DNA of 64,000 nucleotides from Meconema thalassinum (Eukaryota > Arthropoda > Insecta > Orthoptera > Tettigoniidae). A program made the position numbers and the translations under genes. The notes beneath the pieces are model-generated. The model had not been told where the DNA came from and made no database searches. It worked only from the letters and a program-made list of their open reading frames with translations. Shown here piece by piece: positions 38,947 through 51,433 of this stretch. Within the stretch, counting starts at the first letter, position 1; each line of letters opens with the position of its first letter. The DNA lies in assembly GCA_946902985.2 (NCBI GenBank), contig OX336389.2, positions 1,077,731,788-1,077,795,787 of the forward strand, given 5' to 3'.

Positions 38947-39535
38947 GCTCAACAAAATGACAGTGTTTCGCCTCGGTGTGCAAGTGGGCTCTTCAGTTGG
39001 TTAAAGCACACCTCACCAAGACACTGTCTAGTGCACACTGGGAAGGCCATTGCAAGACGTATTTGACACATGTGTATCCACGTCACGAGCAATGACAGTG
39101 CACTATGGGAGTCGAAACTCCACTCCTAAGCAATTATAACCTTACCTTGGCATTGAATATATAATTTTCAAAAGAAAAACATGTAATGTCCGTTGAGCCA
39201 TTATATGTTTAAACACAAATTGTGCTAAATGTTCCGGCATAACTCATCGAAATGACAGTGTTTCGCCCCGGTGTGCAATTGGGCTCTTCAGTTGGTTAAA
39301 GCACGCCTCACGAAGACACTGTCTGGTTCATACTGGGAAGGCCATTGCAAGACGTATTTGATACATGTGTATCCACGTCACGAGCAAAGCCAATGCTCTT
39401 TGGGGTCGAAACTCCACTCCAAAGCAATTATAACTTTACCTTGGCATTGAATATATAATTTTCAAAAGAAAAATATGTATTGTCCGTTGAGCCATTATAT
39501 ATTTAAACACAAATTGTTCTAAATGTTCCGGCATA
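38947..39535 (+). repeat. Satellite block 8: exactly two monomers between LINEs 7 and 8
   Basis: 589 bp, two monomers, the 20,200-bp-later counterpart of 18747-19335. A few substitutions distinguish the pair, such as CATACTGGGAAGG here against CATACTGGCAAGG, and AATTGTGC against AATTATGC. No gene is supported. Confidence 0.93.
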
Positions 39536-41090
39536 CTGCAAACAGGAGTAATACCAGATAAATGTAAATTAGCAAGAGTGGTGCCAGTATTTAAAAAAGT
39601 TGATGTATCTAATCCCAGTAATTACAGACCGTTGTGTATATTATCCTCACTTTTAAAAGTACTGGAAATAGTAATGAAAAAGCAAGTCCTGAATTTCCTA
39701 ACAAAAGACAATTTCTTCTTCAAATATCACTATGGCTTCCTTCCCAAACTTAGCACTGATTCAGTAGCATTTGACGTAGTGTCACTTATACACAAAACAT
39801 TAGACAACAATAAAATAGCAGCAGGGACTATTTATAGATCTTGCAAAAGCATTTGACACAGTTAACCATATCTTGTTGCTAAGTAAATTATCAAATGCAG
39901 GAATTAGAGGAATAGCCTTTGACTGGTTTAAAAACTACCTGTCTAACAGGAAGCAGTATGTTAATATTAATAAAACTAAAGGGTCCATCTCTGATGTTAA
40001 ATGCGGTGTCCCACAAGGGTCAGTGCTTGGACCATTGCTGTTCCTGATATTTATTAATGATATAGGTTATTTAGAGTTTACTGGTAAAATATTTCTATTT
40101 GCAGATGATATATTTCTACTTTACGAGACCGCATGTGAAAAAAGGATTATGGAGAATATGCAAAAGGATCTAAATATACTAACAACATGGCTTTCAAAAA
40201 ATAATTTAATCATAAGCACCTCAAAAACAAAATACATGCTATTTCATAAACCAGCTTACAGTTCAAACACTTCTAACATAGTTAAAATTGGCAATGCGCC
40301 CATCGTTGGGTTAAACATTACACATATTTAGGCCTAACTTTGGACAATAACCTAAGTTGGAATGATCATGTCACAAATGGGAAAAAGAAAATTACGAATG
40401 TAATTGGTGTTCTAAAAAGGTTAAGGGATTATTGAATAAGCAATCAACATTTAAGGAGCATATATGCCTCTCTTATTCATTCTCACCTTATGTACATGAA
40501 CATAATATGGAGTAAATGCACACAGGAATCAATAAATGAGCTCGAAGTACTCCAAAAAAAAACCAATTTAAATCATGTATGATTACGATTTTAGGAAACC
40601 GACTGTACAAGTATTTCAGGAGACAAACATATTGCCATTACGAAGCCAGCTCAACTACTCTGAAGCTTTATTTATGTTCAGATATAAACATGGTCTTATT
40701 AGTCTTAATACTGAACTTCAATGCAGGAAAGACATTCATACCCATAACACAAGATCAGCAAACCAGTTATACGTGGAGTCAACAAACACAACTAGATATG
40801 GTATTAAAAGTATTTCCTATTCAGCCAGCACAACTTATAATAACTTACCTCCTAAACTGAGACAAATTGTAAACATGAACCAATTCAAAAAGGAAGCACG
40901 CAGGTACATCCTGAAACAATATGTTGAAGAATATAGATGAACTCATAAGCACTGAATAAATGTTCCTACCACCTTAGTATATTTTAGTATTAAGTTAGTT
41001 AATAAGCCATATTTGTAAAGGGCGGTCCCCCCTTGAGCTTTCAGCTCACTGGGAATTTCTGTACTCTATAAATAAATAAATAAATAAATA
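39536..41090 (+). mobile_element. LINE copy 8: RT pseudogene with double frameshift (duplicate of LINE 4)
   Basis: 20,200-bp duplicate of LINE 4 with the same lesions: extra G before motif A (near 39824), CGTTGGG near 40313, TGA near 40434 and the A-run region. Open frames are 39578-39856, 39873-40331 and 40575-40940. It shares the LINE 4 markers TATCACTATGG and AAACTTAGC and the GAGCTTTCAGCTC hairpin. Private changes are ATGATTACG for ATGGTTACG and TACGTGGAG for TACATGGAG, while LINE 4 has its own GAAGATTTA. Non-functional. Confidence 0.93.
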
Positions 41091-43689
41091 GCTCAACAAA
41101 ATGACAGTGTTTCGCCTCGGTGTGCAAGTGGGGTCTTCAGTTGGTTAAAGCACACCTCACCAAGACACTGTCTAGTGCACACTGGGAAGGCCATTGCAAG
41201 ACGTATTTGACACATGTGTATCCACGTCACGAGCAATGCCAGTGCACTATGGGAGTCGAAACTCCACTCCTAAGCAATTATAACCTTACCTTGGCATTGA
41301 ATATATAATTTTCAAAAGAAAAACATGTAATGTCCGTTGAGCCATCATATGTTTATACACAAAGTGTGCTAAATATTCCGGCATAACTCAACGAAATGAC
41401 GGTGTTTCGCCCCGGTGTGCATTTGGGCTAATCAGTTGCTTAAAACACGCCTCACGAAGACACTGTCTGGTGCACACTGGGAAGGCCATTGCAAGACGTA
41501 TTTGATACACGTGTATCCACGTCACGAGCAAAGCCAGTGCACTTTGGGGTCGAAACTCCACTCCAAAGCAATTATAACTTTACCTTGGCATTGAATATAT
41601 AATTTTCAAAAGAAAAACATGTAATGTCCGTTGAGCCATTATATATTTAAACACAAATTGTGCTAAATGTTCCGGCATAACTCAACGAAATGACGGTGTT
41701 TCGCCCCGGTGTGCAATTGGGCTCTTCAGTTGGTTAAAGCACGCCTCACCAAGACACTGTCTAGTACACACTGGGACGTATTTGATACGTGTGTATCCAC
41801 GTCACGAGCTACGCCAGTGCACTATGGGAGTCGAAACTCCACTCCAAAGCAATTATAACCTTACCTTGGCATTGAATATATAATTTTCAAAAGAAAAATA
41901 TGTATTGTCCGTTGAGCCATTATATATTTAAACACAAATTGTTCTAAATGTTCCGGCATAGCTCAACAAAATGACAGTGTTTCGCCTCGGTGTGCAAGTA
42001 GGCTCTTCAGTTGGTTAAAGCACACCTCACCAAGACACTGTCTATTGCACACTGGGAAGGCCATTGCAAGACGTATTTGATACATGTGTATCCACTCCAC
42101 TCCAAAGCAATTATAACTTTACCTTGGCATTGAATATATAATTTTCAAAAGAAAAACACGTAATGTCCGTTGAGCCATTATATATTTAAACACAAATTGT
42201 GCTAAATGTTCCGGCATAACGCAACGAAATGACAGTGTTTCGCCCCAGTGTGCAGTTGGGCTCTTCAGTTGGTTAAAGCACGCCTCACCAAGACACTGTC
42301 GAGTAGAAACTGGGAAGGCCATTGCATGACGTATTTGATACGTGTGTATCCACGTCACGAGCAAAGCCAGTGCACTATGGGAGTCGAAACTCCACTCCAA
42401 AGCAATTATATCCTTATCTTGGCATTTAATATATAATTTTCAAAAGAAAAACATGTTATGTCCGATGAGCCATTATATATTTAAACGCAATTTGTGCTAA
42501 ATGTTCCGGCATAACTCAACGAAATGACAGTGTTTCGCCCCGGTGTGCAATTGGGCTCTTCAGTTGGTTAAATCACACCTCACCAAGGCACTGTCTAGTA
42601 CACACTGGGAAGGCCATTGCAAGGCGTATTTCATACGTGTGTATCCACGTCACGAGCAAAACCAGTGCACTATGGGAGACGAAACTCCACTCCTAAGCAA
42701 TACTATCCTTATCTTGGCATTGAATATATAATTTTCGTTAGAAAAATGTGTTATGTCCGTTGAGCCATTATATATTTAAACACAAATTATGCTAAATGTT
42801 CCGGCATAACTCAACAAAATGACAGTGTTTCGCCCCGGTGTGCAATTGGACTCTTCAGTTGGTTAAAGCACACCTCACCAAGACACAATCTAGTACACAC
42901 TGGGAAGGCTAATGCAAGACGTATTTGATACATGTGTATCCACGTCACGGGCAAAGCCAGTGCACTATGGGAGTCGAAACGCCACTCCAAAACAATTACA
43001 ACCTTACCTTGGCATTGAATATATAATTTTCAAAAGGAAAACATTTAATGTCCTTTGAGCCATTATATATTTAAACAAATTTTGCAAAATGTTCCGGCAT
43101 AACTCAACGAAATTACAGTGTTGCGCCCTGGTGTGCAATTGGGCTCTTTAGTTGTTAAAGCACGCCTCACCAAGACACTGTCTAGTACACTCTGGGCAGG
43201 CCATTGCAAGACGTATTTGATACATGTGTATCCACGTCACGAGCAAAGCCAGTGCACTATGGGAGTCGAAACTCCACTCCAAAGCAATTATAACCCTACC
43301 TTGGCATTGAATATATAATTTTCAAAAGAAAAACATATAATGTCCGTTGAGCCATTATATATTTAAACACAAATAGTGCTAAATGTTCCGGCATAACTCA
43401 ACGAAATGACAGTGTTTCGCCCCGGTGTTCAATTGGGCTCTTCAGTTGGTTAAAGCACGCCTCACGAAGACACTGTCTGGTTCACACTGGGAAGGCCATT
43501 GCAAGACGTATTTGATACATGTTTATCCACGTCACGAGCAAAGCCAATGCACTTTGGGGTCGAAACTCCACTCCAAAGCAATTATAACTTTACCTTGGCA
43601 TGGAATATATAATTTTCAAAAGAAAAATATGTATTGTCCGTTGAGCCATTATATATTTAAACACAAATTGTTCTAAATGTTCCGGCATA
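41091..43689 (+). repeat. Satellite block 9 (about 9 monomers), duplicate of block 5
   Basis: Same length as 20891-23489 and offset by 20,200 bp, including both internally deleted monomers (CTGGGACGTATTTG near 41771 and TATCCACTCCACTCC near 42089). No gene is supported. Confidence 0.93.
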
Positions 43690-45252
43690 CTGCAAACAGG
43701 AGTAATACCAGATAAATGTAAATTAGCAAGAGTGGTGCCAGTATTTAAAAAAGTTGATGTATCTAATCCCAGTAATTACAGACCGTTGTGTATATTATCC
43801 TCACTTGTAAAAGTACTGGAAATAGTAATGAAAAAGCAAGTCCTGAATTTCCTAACAAAAGACAATTTCTTCTTCAAATATCAGTATGGCTTCCTTCCCA
43901 AACATAGCACTGATTCAGTAGCATTTGACGTAGTGTCACTTATACATAAAGCATTAGACAACAATAAAATAGCAGCAGGGACTATTTATAGATCTTGCAA
44001 AAGCATTTGACACAGTTAACCATATCTTGTTGCTAAGTAAATTATCAAATGCAGGAATTAGAGGAATAGCCTTTGACTGGTTTAAAAACTACCTGTCTAA
44101 CAGGAAGCAGTATGTTAATATTAATAAAACTAAAGGGTCCATCTCTGATGTTAAATGCGGTGTCCCACAGGGGTCAGTGCTTGGACCATTGCTGTTCCTG
44201 ATATTTATTAATGATATAGGTTATTTAGAGTTTACTGGTAAAATATTTCTATTTGCAGATGATATATTTCTACTTTACGAGACCGCATGTGAACAAAGGA
44301 TTATGGAGAATATGCAAAAGGATCTAAATATACTAACAACATGGCTTTCAAAAAATAATTTAATCATAAGCACCTCAAAAACAAAATACATGCTATTTCA
44401 TAAACCAGCTTACAGTTCAAACACTTCCAACATAGTTAAAATTGGCAATGCGCCCATCGTTGGGTTAAACATTACACATATTTAGGCCTAACTTTGGACA
44501 ATAACCTAAGTTGGAATGATCATGTCACAAATGGGAAAAAGAAAATTACGAATGTAATTGGTGTTCTAAAAAGGTTAAGGGATTATTGAATAAGCAATCA
44601 ACATTTAAGGAGCATATATGCCTCTCTTATTCATTCTCACCTTATGTACATGAACATAATATGGAGTAAATGCACACAGGAATCAATAAATGAGCTCGAA
44701 GTACTCCAAAAAAAAACCAATTTAAATCATGTATGGTTACGATTTTAGGAAACCGACTGTACAAGTATTTCAGGAGACAAACATATTGCCATTACGAAGC
44801 CAGCTCAACTACTCTGAAGCTTTATTTATGTTCAGATATAAACATGGTCTTATTAGTCTTAATACTGAACTTCAATGCAGGAAAGACATTCATACCCATA
44901 ACACAAGATCAGCAAACCAGTTATACATGGAGTCAACAAACACAACTAGATATGGTATTAAAAGTATTTCCTATTCAGCCAGCACAACTTATAATAACTT
45001 ACCTCCTAAACTGAGACAAATTGTAAACTTGAACCAATTCAAAAAGGGAGCACGCAGGTACATCCTGAAACAATATGTTGAAGAATATAGATGAACTCAT
45101 AAGCACTGAATAAATGTTCCTACCACCTTAGTATATTTTATTATTAAGTTAGTTAATGAGCCATATTTGTAAAGGGCGGTCCCCCCTTGAGCTATCAGCT
45201 GAATGGGAATTTCTGTACCCTATAAATAAATAAATAAATAAATAAATAAATA
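43690..45252 (+). mobile_element. LINE copy 9: RT pseudogene with double frameshift (duplicate of LINE 5)
   Basis: 20,200-bp duplicate of LINE 5. Open frames are 43732-44010, 44027-44485 and 44729-45094, separated by the extra G, CGTTGGG and the TGA/A-run region. It keeps the LINE 5 markers AAAGGGAGCACG, TTTTATTATTAAG and CAGCTGAATGG and the same long TAAA-type tail. The predicted peptides of the pair are the same. Non-functional. Confidence 0.93.
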
Positions 45253-48200
45253 GCTCAACAAAATGACAGTGTTTCGCCTCGGTGTGCAAGTGGGCCCTTC
45301 AGTTGGTTAAAGCACACCTCACCAAGACACTGTCTAGTGCACACTGGGAAGGCCATTGCAAGACGTATTTGACACATGTGTATCCACGTCACGAGCAATG
45401 CCAGTGCACTATGGGAGTCGAAACTCCACTCCTAAGCAATTATAACCTTACCTTGGCATTGAATATATAATTTTCAAAAGAAAAACATGTAATGTCCGTT
45501 GAGCCATTATATGTTTAAACACAAATTGTGCTAAATGTTCCGGCATAACTCATCGAAATGACAGTGTTTCGCCCCGGTGTGCAATTGGGCTCATCAGTTG
45601 GTTAAAACACGCCTCACGAAGAGACTGTCTGGTGCACACTGGGAAGGCCATTGCAAGACGTATTTGATACATGTGTATCCACGTCACGAGCAAAGCCAGT
45701 GCACTTTGGGGTCGAAACTCCACTCCAAAGCAATTATAACTTTACCTTGGCATTGAATATATAATTTTCAAAAGAAAAACATGTAATGTCCGTTGAGCCA
45801 TTATATATTTAAACACAAATTGAGCTAAATGTTCCGGCATAACTCAACGAAATGACGGTGTTTCGCCCCGGTGTGCAATTGGGCTCTTCAGTTGGTTAAA
45901 GCACGCCTCACCAAGACACTGTCTAGTACACACTGGGAAGGCCATTGCAAGACGTATTTGATACGTGTGTATCCACGTCACGAGCTACGCCAGTGCACTA
46001 TGGGAGTCGAAACTCCACTCCAAAGCAATTATAACCTTACCTTGGCATTGAATATATAATTTTCAAAAGAAAAATATGTATTGTCCGTTGAGCCATTACA
46101 TATTTAAACACAAATTGTTCTAAATGTTCCGGCATAGCTCAACAAAATGACAGTGTTTCGCCTCGGTGTGCAAGTAGGCTCTTCAGTTGGTTAAAGCACA
46201 CCTCACCAAGACACTGTCTAGTGCACACTGGGAAGGCCATTGCAAGACGTATTTGATACATGTGTATCCACGTCACGAGCAAAGCCAGTGCACTATGGGA
46301 GAATTAACTCCACTCCAAAGCTATTATAACCTTACCTTGGCATTGAATATATAATTTTCAAAAGAAAAACATGTAATGTCCGTTGAGCCATCATATATTT
46401 ATACACAAATTGTGCTAATTGTTCCGGCATAACTCAACGAAATGACGGTGTTTCGCCCCGGTGTGAAATTGGGCTCTTCAGTTGGTTAAAGCACGCCTCA
46501 CCAAGACACTGTCTAGTACTCACTGGGAAGGCCATTGCAAGACGTATTTGATACATGTGTATCCACGTCACGAGCAAAGCCAGTGCACTTTGGGGTCGAA
46601 ACTCCACTCCAAAGCAATTATAACCTTACCCTGGCATTGAATATATAATTTTCAAAAGAAAAACATGTTATGTCCGTTGAGCCATTATATATTTAAACTC
46701 AAATTGTGCTAAATGTTCCGGCATAACTCACTCACGAAGACACTGTCTGGTGCGCACTGGGAAGGCCATTGCAAGACGTATTTGATACATGTGTATCCAC
46801 GTCAAGAGCAAAGCCAGTGCACTTTAGGGTCGAAACTCCACTCCAAAGCAATTATAACTTTACCTTGGCATTGAATATATAATTTAAAAAAAAAAACATG
46901 TTAAGTCCGACGAGCCATTATATATTTAAACACAAATTATGCTAAATGTTCCGGCAAGCCCCGGTGTGCATTTGGGCTCTTCAGTTGGTTAAGGCACGCC
47001 TCACCAAGACACTGCCTAGTACACACTGGTAAGGCCATTGCAAGACGTATTTGATACGTGTGTATCCACGTCACGAGCCACGCCAGTGCACTACGGGAGT
47101 CGAAACTCCACTCCTAAGCAATTCTATCCTTAACTTGGCATTAAATATATAATTTTCAAAAGAAAAATATGTATTGTCCGTTGAGCCATTATATATTTAA
47201 ACACAAATTGTGCTAAATGTTCCGGGATAACTCAACAAAATGAGAGTGTTTCGCCCCGGTGTGCAAATGGGCTCTTCAGTTGGTGAAAGCACACCACACC
47301 AAGACACTGTCTAGTGCACACTGGGCAGGCCATTGCAAGACGTATATGATACATGTGTATCCACGTCACGAGCAAAGCCAGTGCACTATGGGAGTCGAAA
47401 CTCCACTCCAAAGCAATTATAACCTTACCTTGGCATTGAATATATAATTTTCAAAAGAAAAATATGTATTGTCCGTTGAGCCATTATATATTTAAACACA
47501 AATTGTTCTAAATGTTCCGGCATAGCTCAACAAAATGACAGTGTTTCGCCTCGGTGTGCAAGTGGGATCTTCAGTTGGTTAAAGCACACCTCACCAAGAC
47601 ACTGTCTAGTGCACACTGGGAAGGCCATTGCAAGACGTAATTGACACATGTGTATCCACGTCACGAGCAATGCCAGTGCACTATGGGAGTCGAAACTCCA
47701 CTCCAAAGCAATTATAACCTTACCTTGGCATTGAATATATAATTTTCAAAAGAAAAACATGTAATGTCCGTTGAGCCATTATATGTTTAAACACAAATTG
47801 TGCTAAATGTTCCGGCATAACTCAACGAAATGACAGTGTTTCGCCCCGGTGTGCAATTGGGCTCTTCAGTTGGTTAAAGCACGCCTCACGAAGACACTGT
47901 CTGGTGCACACTGGAAAGGCCATTGCAAGACGTAATTGATACATGTGTATCCACGTCACGAGCAAAGCCAGTGCACCTTGGGGTCGAAACTCCACTCCAA
48001 AGCAATTATAACTTTACCTTGGCATTGAATATATAATTTTCAAAAGAAAAACATGTAATGTCCTTTGAGCCATTATATATTTAAACACAAATTGTGCTAA
48101 ATGTTCCGGCATAACTCAACGAAATGACGGTGTTTCGCCCCGGTGTGCAATTGGGCTCTTCAGTTGGATAAAGCACGCCTCACCAAGACACTGTCTAGTA

Positions 48201-49879
48201 CACACTGGGAAGGCCATTGCAGGACGTATTTGATACGTGTGTGTACACGTCACGAGCTACGCCAGTGCACTATGGGAGTCGAATCTCCACTCCCAAGCAA
48301 TTCTATCCTTAACTTGGCATTGAATAAATAATTTTCAAAAGAAAGATATATATTTCCGTTGAGCCATTATATATTTAAATACAAATTGTGCTAAATGTTC
48401 CGGCATAACTCAACAAAATGAGAGTGTTTCGCCCCGGTGTGCAAATGGGCTCTTCAGTTTGTGAAAGCACACCTCACCAAGACACTGTCTAGTGCACACT
48501 GGGCAGGCCATTGCAAGACGTATTTGATACATGTGTATCCACGTCACGAGCATAGCCAGTGCACTATGGGATTCGAAACTCCACTCCAAAGCAATTATAA
48601 CCTTACCTTGGCATTGAATATATAATTTTCAAAAGAAAAATATGTATTGTCCGTTGAGCCATTATATATTTAAACACAAATTGTTCTAAATGTTCCGGCA
48701 TAGCTCAACATAATGACAGTGTTTCGCCTCGGTGTGCAAGTAGGCTCTTCAGTTGGTTAAAGCACACCTCACCAAGACACTGTCTAGTGCACACTGGGAA
48801 GGCCATTGCAAGACGTATTTGATACATGTGTATCCACGTCACGAGCAAAGCCAGTGCACTATGGGAGAATTAACTCCACTCCAAAGCTATTATAACCTTA
48901 CCTTGGCATTGAATATATAATTTTCAAAAGAGAAACATATAATGTCCGTTGAGCCATCATATATTTATACACAAATTGTGCTAAATGTTCCGGCATAACT
49001 CAACGAAATGACGGTGTTTCGCCCCGGTGTGAAATTGGGCTCTTCAGTTGGTTAAAGCACGCCTCACCAAGACACTGTCTAGTACACACTGGGAAGGCCA
49101 TTGCAAGACGTATTTGATACATGTGTATCCACGTCACGAGCAAAGCCAGTGCACTTTGGGGTCGAAACTCCACTCCAAAGCAATTATAACCTTACCCTGG
49201 CATTGAATATATAATTTTCAAAAGAAAAACATGTTATGTCCGTTGAGCCATTATATATTTAAACACCAATTGTGCTAAATGTTCCGGCATAACTCAACGA
49301 AATGACAGTGTTTCGCCCCGGTGTGCAATTGGGCTCTTCAGTTGGTTAAAGCACGCCTCACGAAGACACTGTCTGGTGCACACTGGGAAGGCCATTGCAA
49401 GACGTATTTGATACATGTGTATCCACGTCACGAGCAAAGCCAGTGCACTATGGAAGTCGAAACTCCACTCCAAAGCAATTATAACCTTACCTTGGCATTG
49501 AATATATAATTTTCAAAAGAAAAACATATAATGTCCGTTGAGCCATTATATATTTAAACACAAATTGTGCTAAATGTTCCGGCATAAATCAACGAAATGA
49601 CAGTGTTTCGCCCCGGTGTGCAATTGGGCTCTTCAGTTGGTTAAAGCACGCCTCACGAAGACACTGTCTGGTGCACACTGGGAAGGCCATGCAAGACGTA
49701 TTTGATTCATGTGTATCCACGTCACGAGCTAAGCCAGTGCACTTTGGGGTCGAAACTCCACTCCAAAGCAATTATAACTTTACCTTGGCATTGAATATAT
49801 AATTTTGAAAAGAAAAATATTTATTGTCCGTTGAGCCATTATATATTTAAACACAAATTATTCAAAATGTTCCGGCATA
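45253..49879 (+). repeat. Satellite block 10 (about 16 monomers), duplicate of block 6 with one extra monomer
   Basis: Counterpart of 25053-29386. The offset is 20,200 bp on the left and 20,493 bp on the right, because a monomer at about 47.23-47.52 kb (with TATATGATACATG) is extra here. The truncated monomers recur (GCATAACTCACTCACG near 46721; TTCCGGCAAGCCCC near 46949). The A tract is 11 A at 46886-46896 against 14 A in the earlier copy. No gene is supported. Confidence 0.92.
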
Positions 49880-51433
49880 CTGCTAACAGGAGTAATACCA
49901 GATAAATGTAAATTAGCAAGAGTGGTGCCAGTATTTAAAGACGTTTATGTATCTAATCCCAGTAATTACAGACCGTTGTGTATATTATCCTCACTTGTAA
50001 AAGTACTGGAAATAGTAATGAAAAAGCAAGTCCTGAATTTCCTAACAAAAGACAATTTCTTCTTCAAATATCAGTATGGCTTCCTTCCCAAACATAGCAC
50101 TGATTCAGTAGCATTTGACGTCGTGTCACTTATACATAAAGCATTAGACAACAATAAAATAGCAGCAGGGACTATTTATAGATCTTGCAAAAGCATTTGA
50201 CACAGTTAACCATATCTTGTTGCTAAGTAAATTATCAAATGCAGGAATTAGAGGAATAGCCTTTGACTGGTTTAAAAACTACCTGTCTAACAGGAAGCAG
50301 TATGTTAATATTAATAAAACTAAAGGGTCCATCTCTGATGTTAAATGCGGTGTCCCACAGGGGTCAGTGCTTGGACCATTGCTGTTCCTGATATTTATTA
50401 ATGATATAGGTTATTTAGAGTTTACTGGTAAAATATTTCTATTTGCAGATGATATATTTCTACTTTACGAGACCGCATGTGAACAAAGGATTATGGAGAA
50501 TATGCAAAAGGATCTAAATATACTAACAACATGGCTTTCAAAAAATAATTTAATCATAAGCACCTCAAAAACAAAATACATGCTATTTCATAAACCAGCT
50601 TACAGTTCAAACACTTCCAACATAGTTAAAATTGGCAATGCGCCCATCGTTGGGTTAAACATTACACATATTTAGGCCTAACTTTGGACAATAACCTAAG
50701 TTGGAATGATCATGTCACAAATGGGAAAAAGAAAATTACGAATGTAATTGGTGTTCTAAAAAGGTTAAGGGATTATTGAATAAGCAATCAACATTTAAGG
50801 AGCATATATGCCTCTCTTATTCATTCTCACCTTATGTACATGAACATAATATGGAGTAAATGCACACAGGAATCAATAAATGAGCTCGAAGTACTCCAAA
50901 AAAAACCAATTTAAATCATGTATGGTTACGATTTTAGGAAACCGACTGTACAAGTATTTCAGGAGACAAACATATTGCCATTTCGAAGCCAGCTCAACTA
51001 CTCTGAAGCTTTATTTATGTTCAGATATAAACATGGTCTTATTAGTCTTAATACTGAACTTCAATGCAGGAAAGACATTCATGCCCATAACACAAGATCA
51101 GCAAACCAGTTATACATGGAGTCAACAAACACAACTAGATATGGTATTAAAAGTATTTCCTATTCAGCCAGCACAACTTATAACAACTTACCTCCTAAAC
51201 TGAGACAAATTGTAAACTTAAACAAATTCAAAAAGGAAGCACGCAGGTACTTCCTGAAACAATATGTTGAAGAATATAGATGAACTCATAAGCATTGAAT
51301 AAATGTTCCTACCACCTTAGTATATTCTAGTATTAAGTTAGTTAATAAGCCATATTTGTAAAGGGCGGTCCCCCCTTGAGCTATCAGCTCACTGGGACTT
51401 TCTGTACCCTATAAATAAATAAATAAATAAATA
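49880..51433 (+). mobile_element. LINE copy 10: RT pseudogene, mosaic (duplicate of LINE 6)
   Basis: Duplicate of LINE 6 at an offset of 20,493 bp, with the same mosaic structure: LINE 11-like ends and a LINE 4/5-like middle. Open frames are 49922-50200, 50217-50675 and 50918-51283. The A run before CCAATTTAAATC is one base shorter than in LINE 6, which changes the offset to 20,492 from there on. Carries the extra G, CGTTGGG and TGA. Non-functional. Confidence 0.93.
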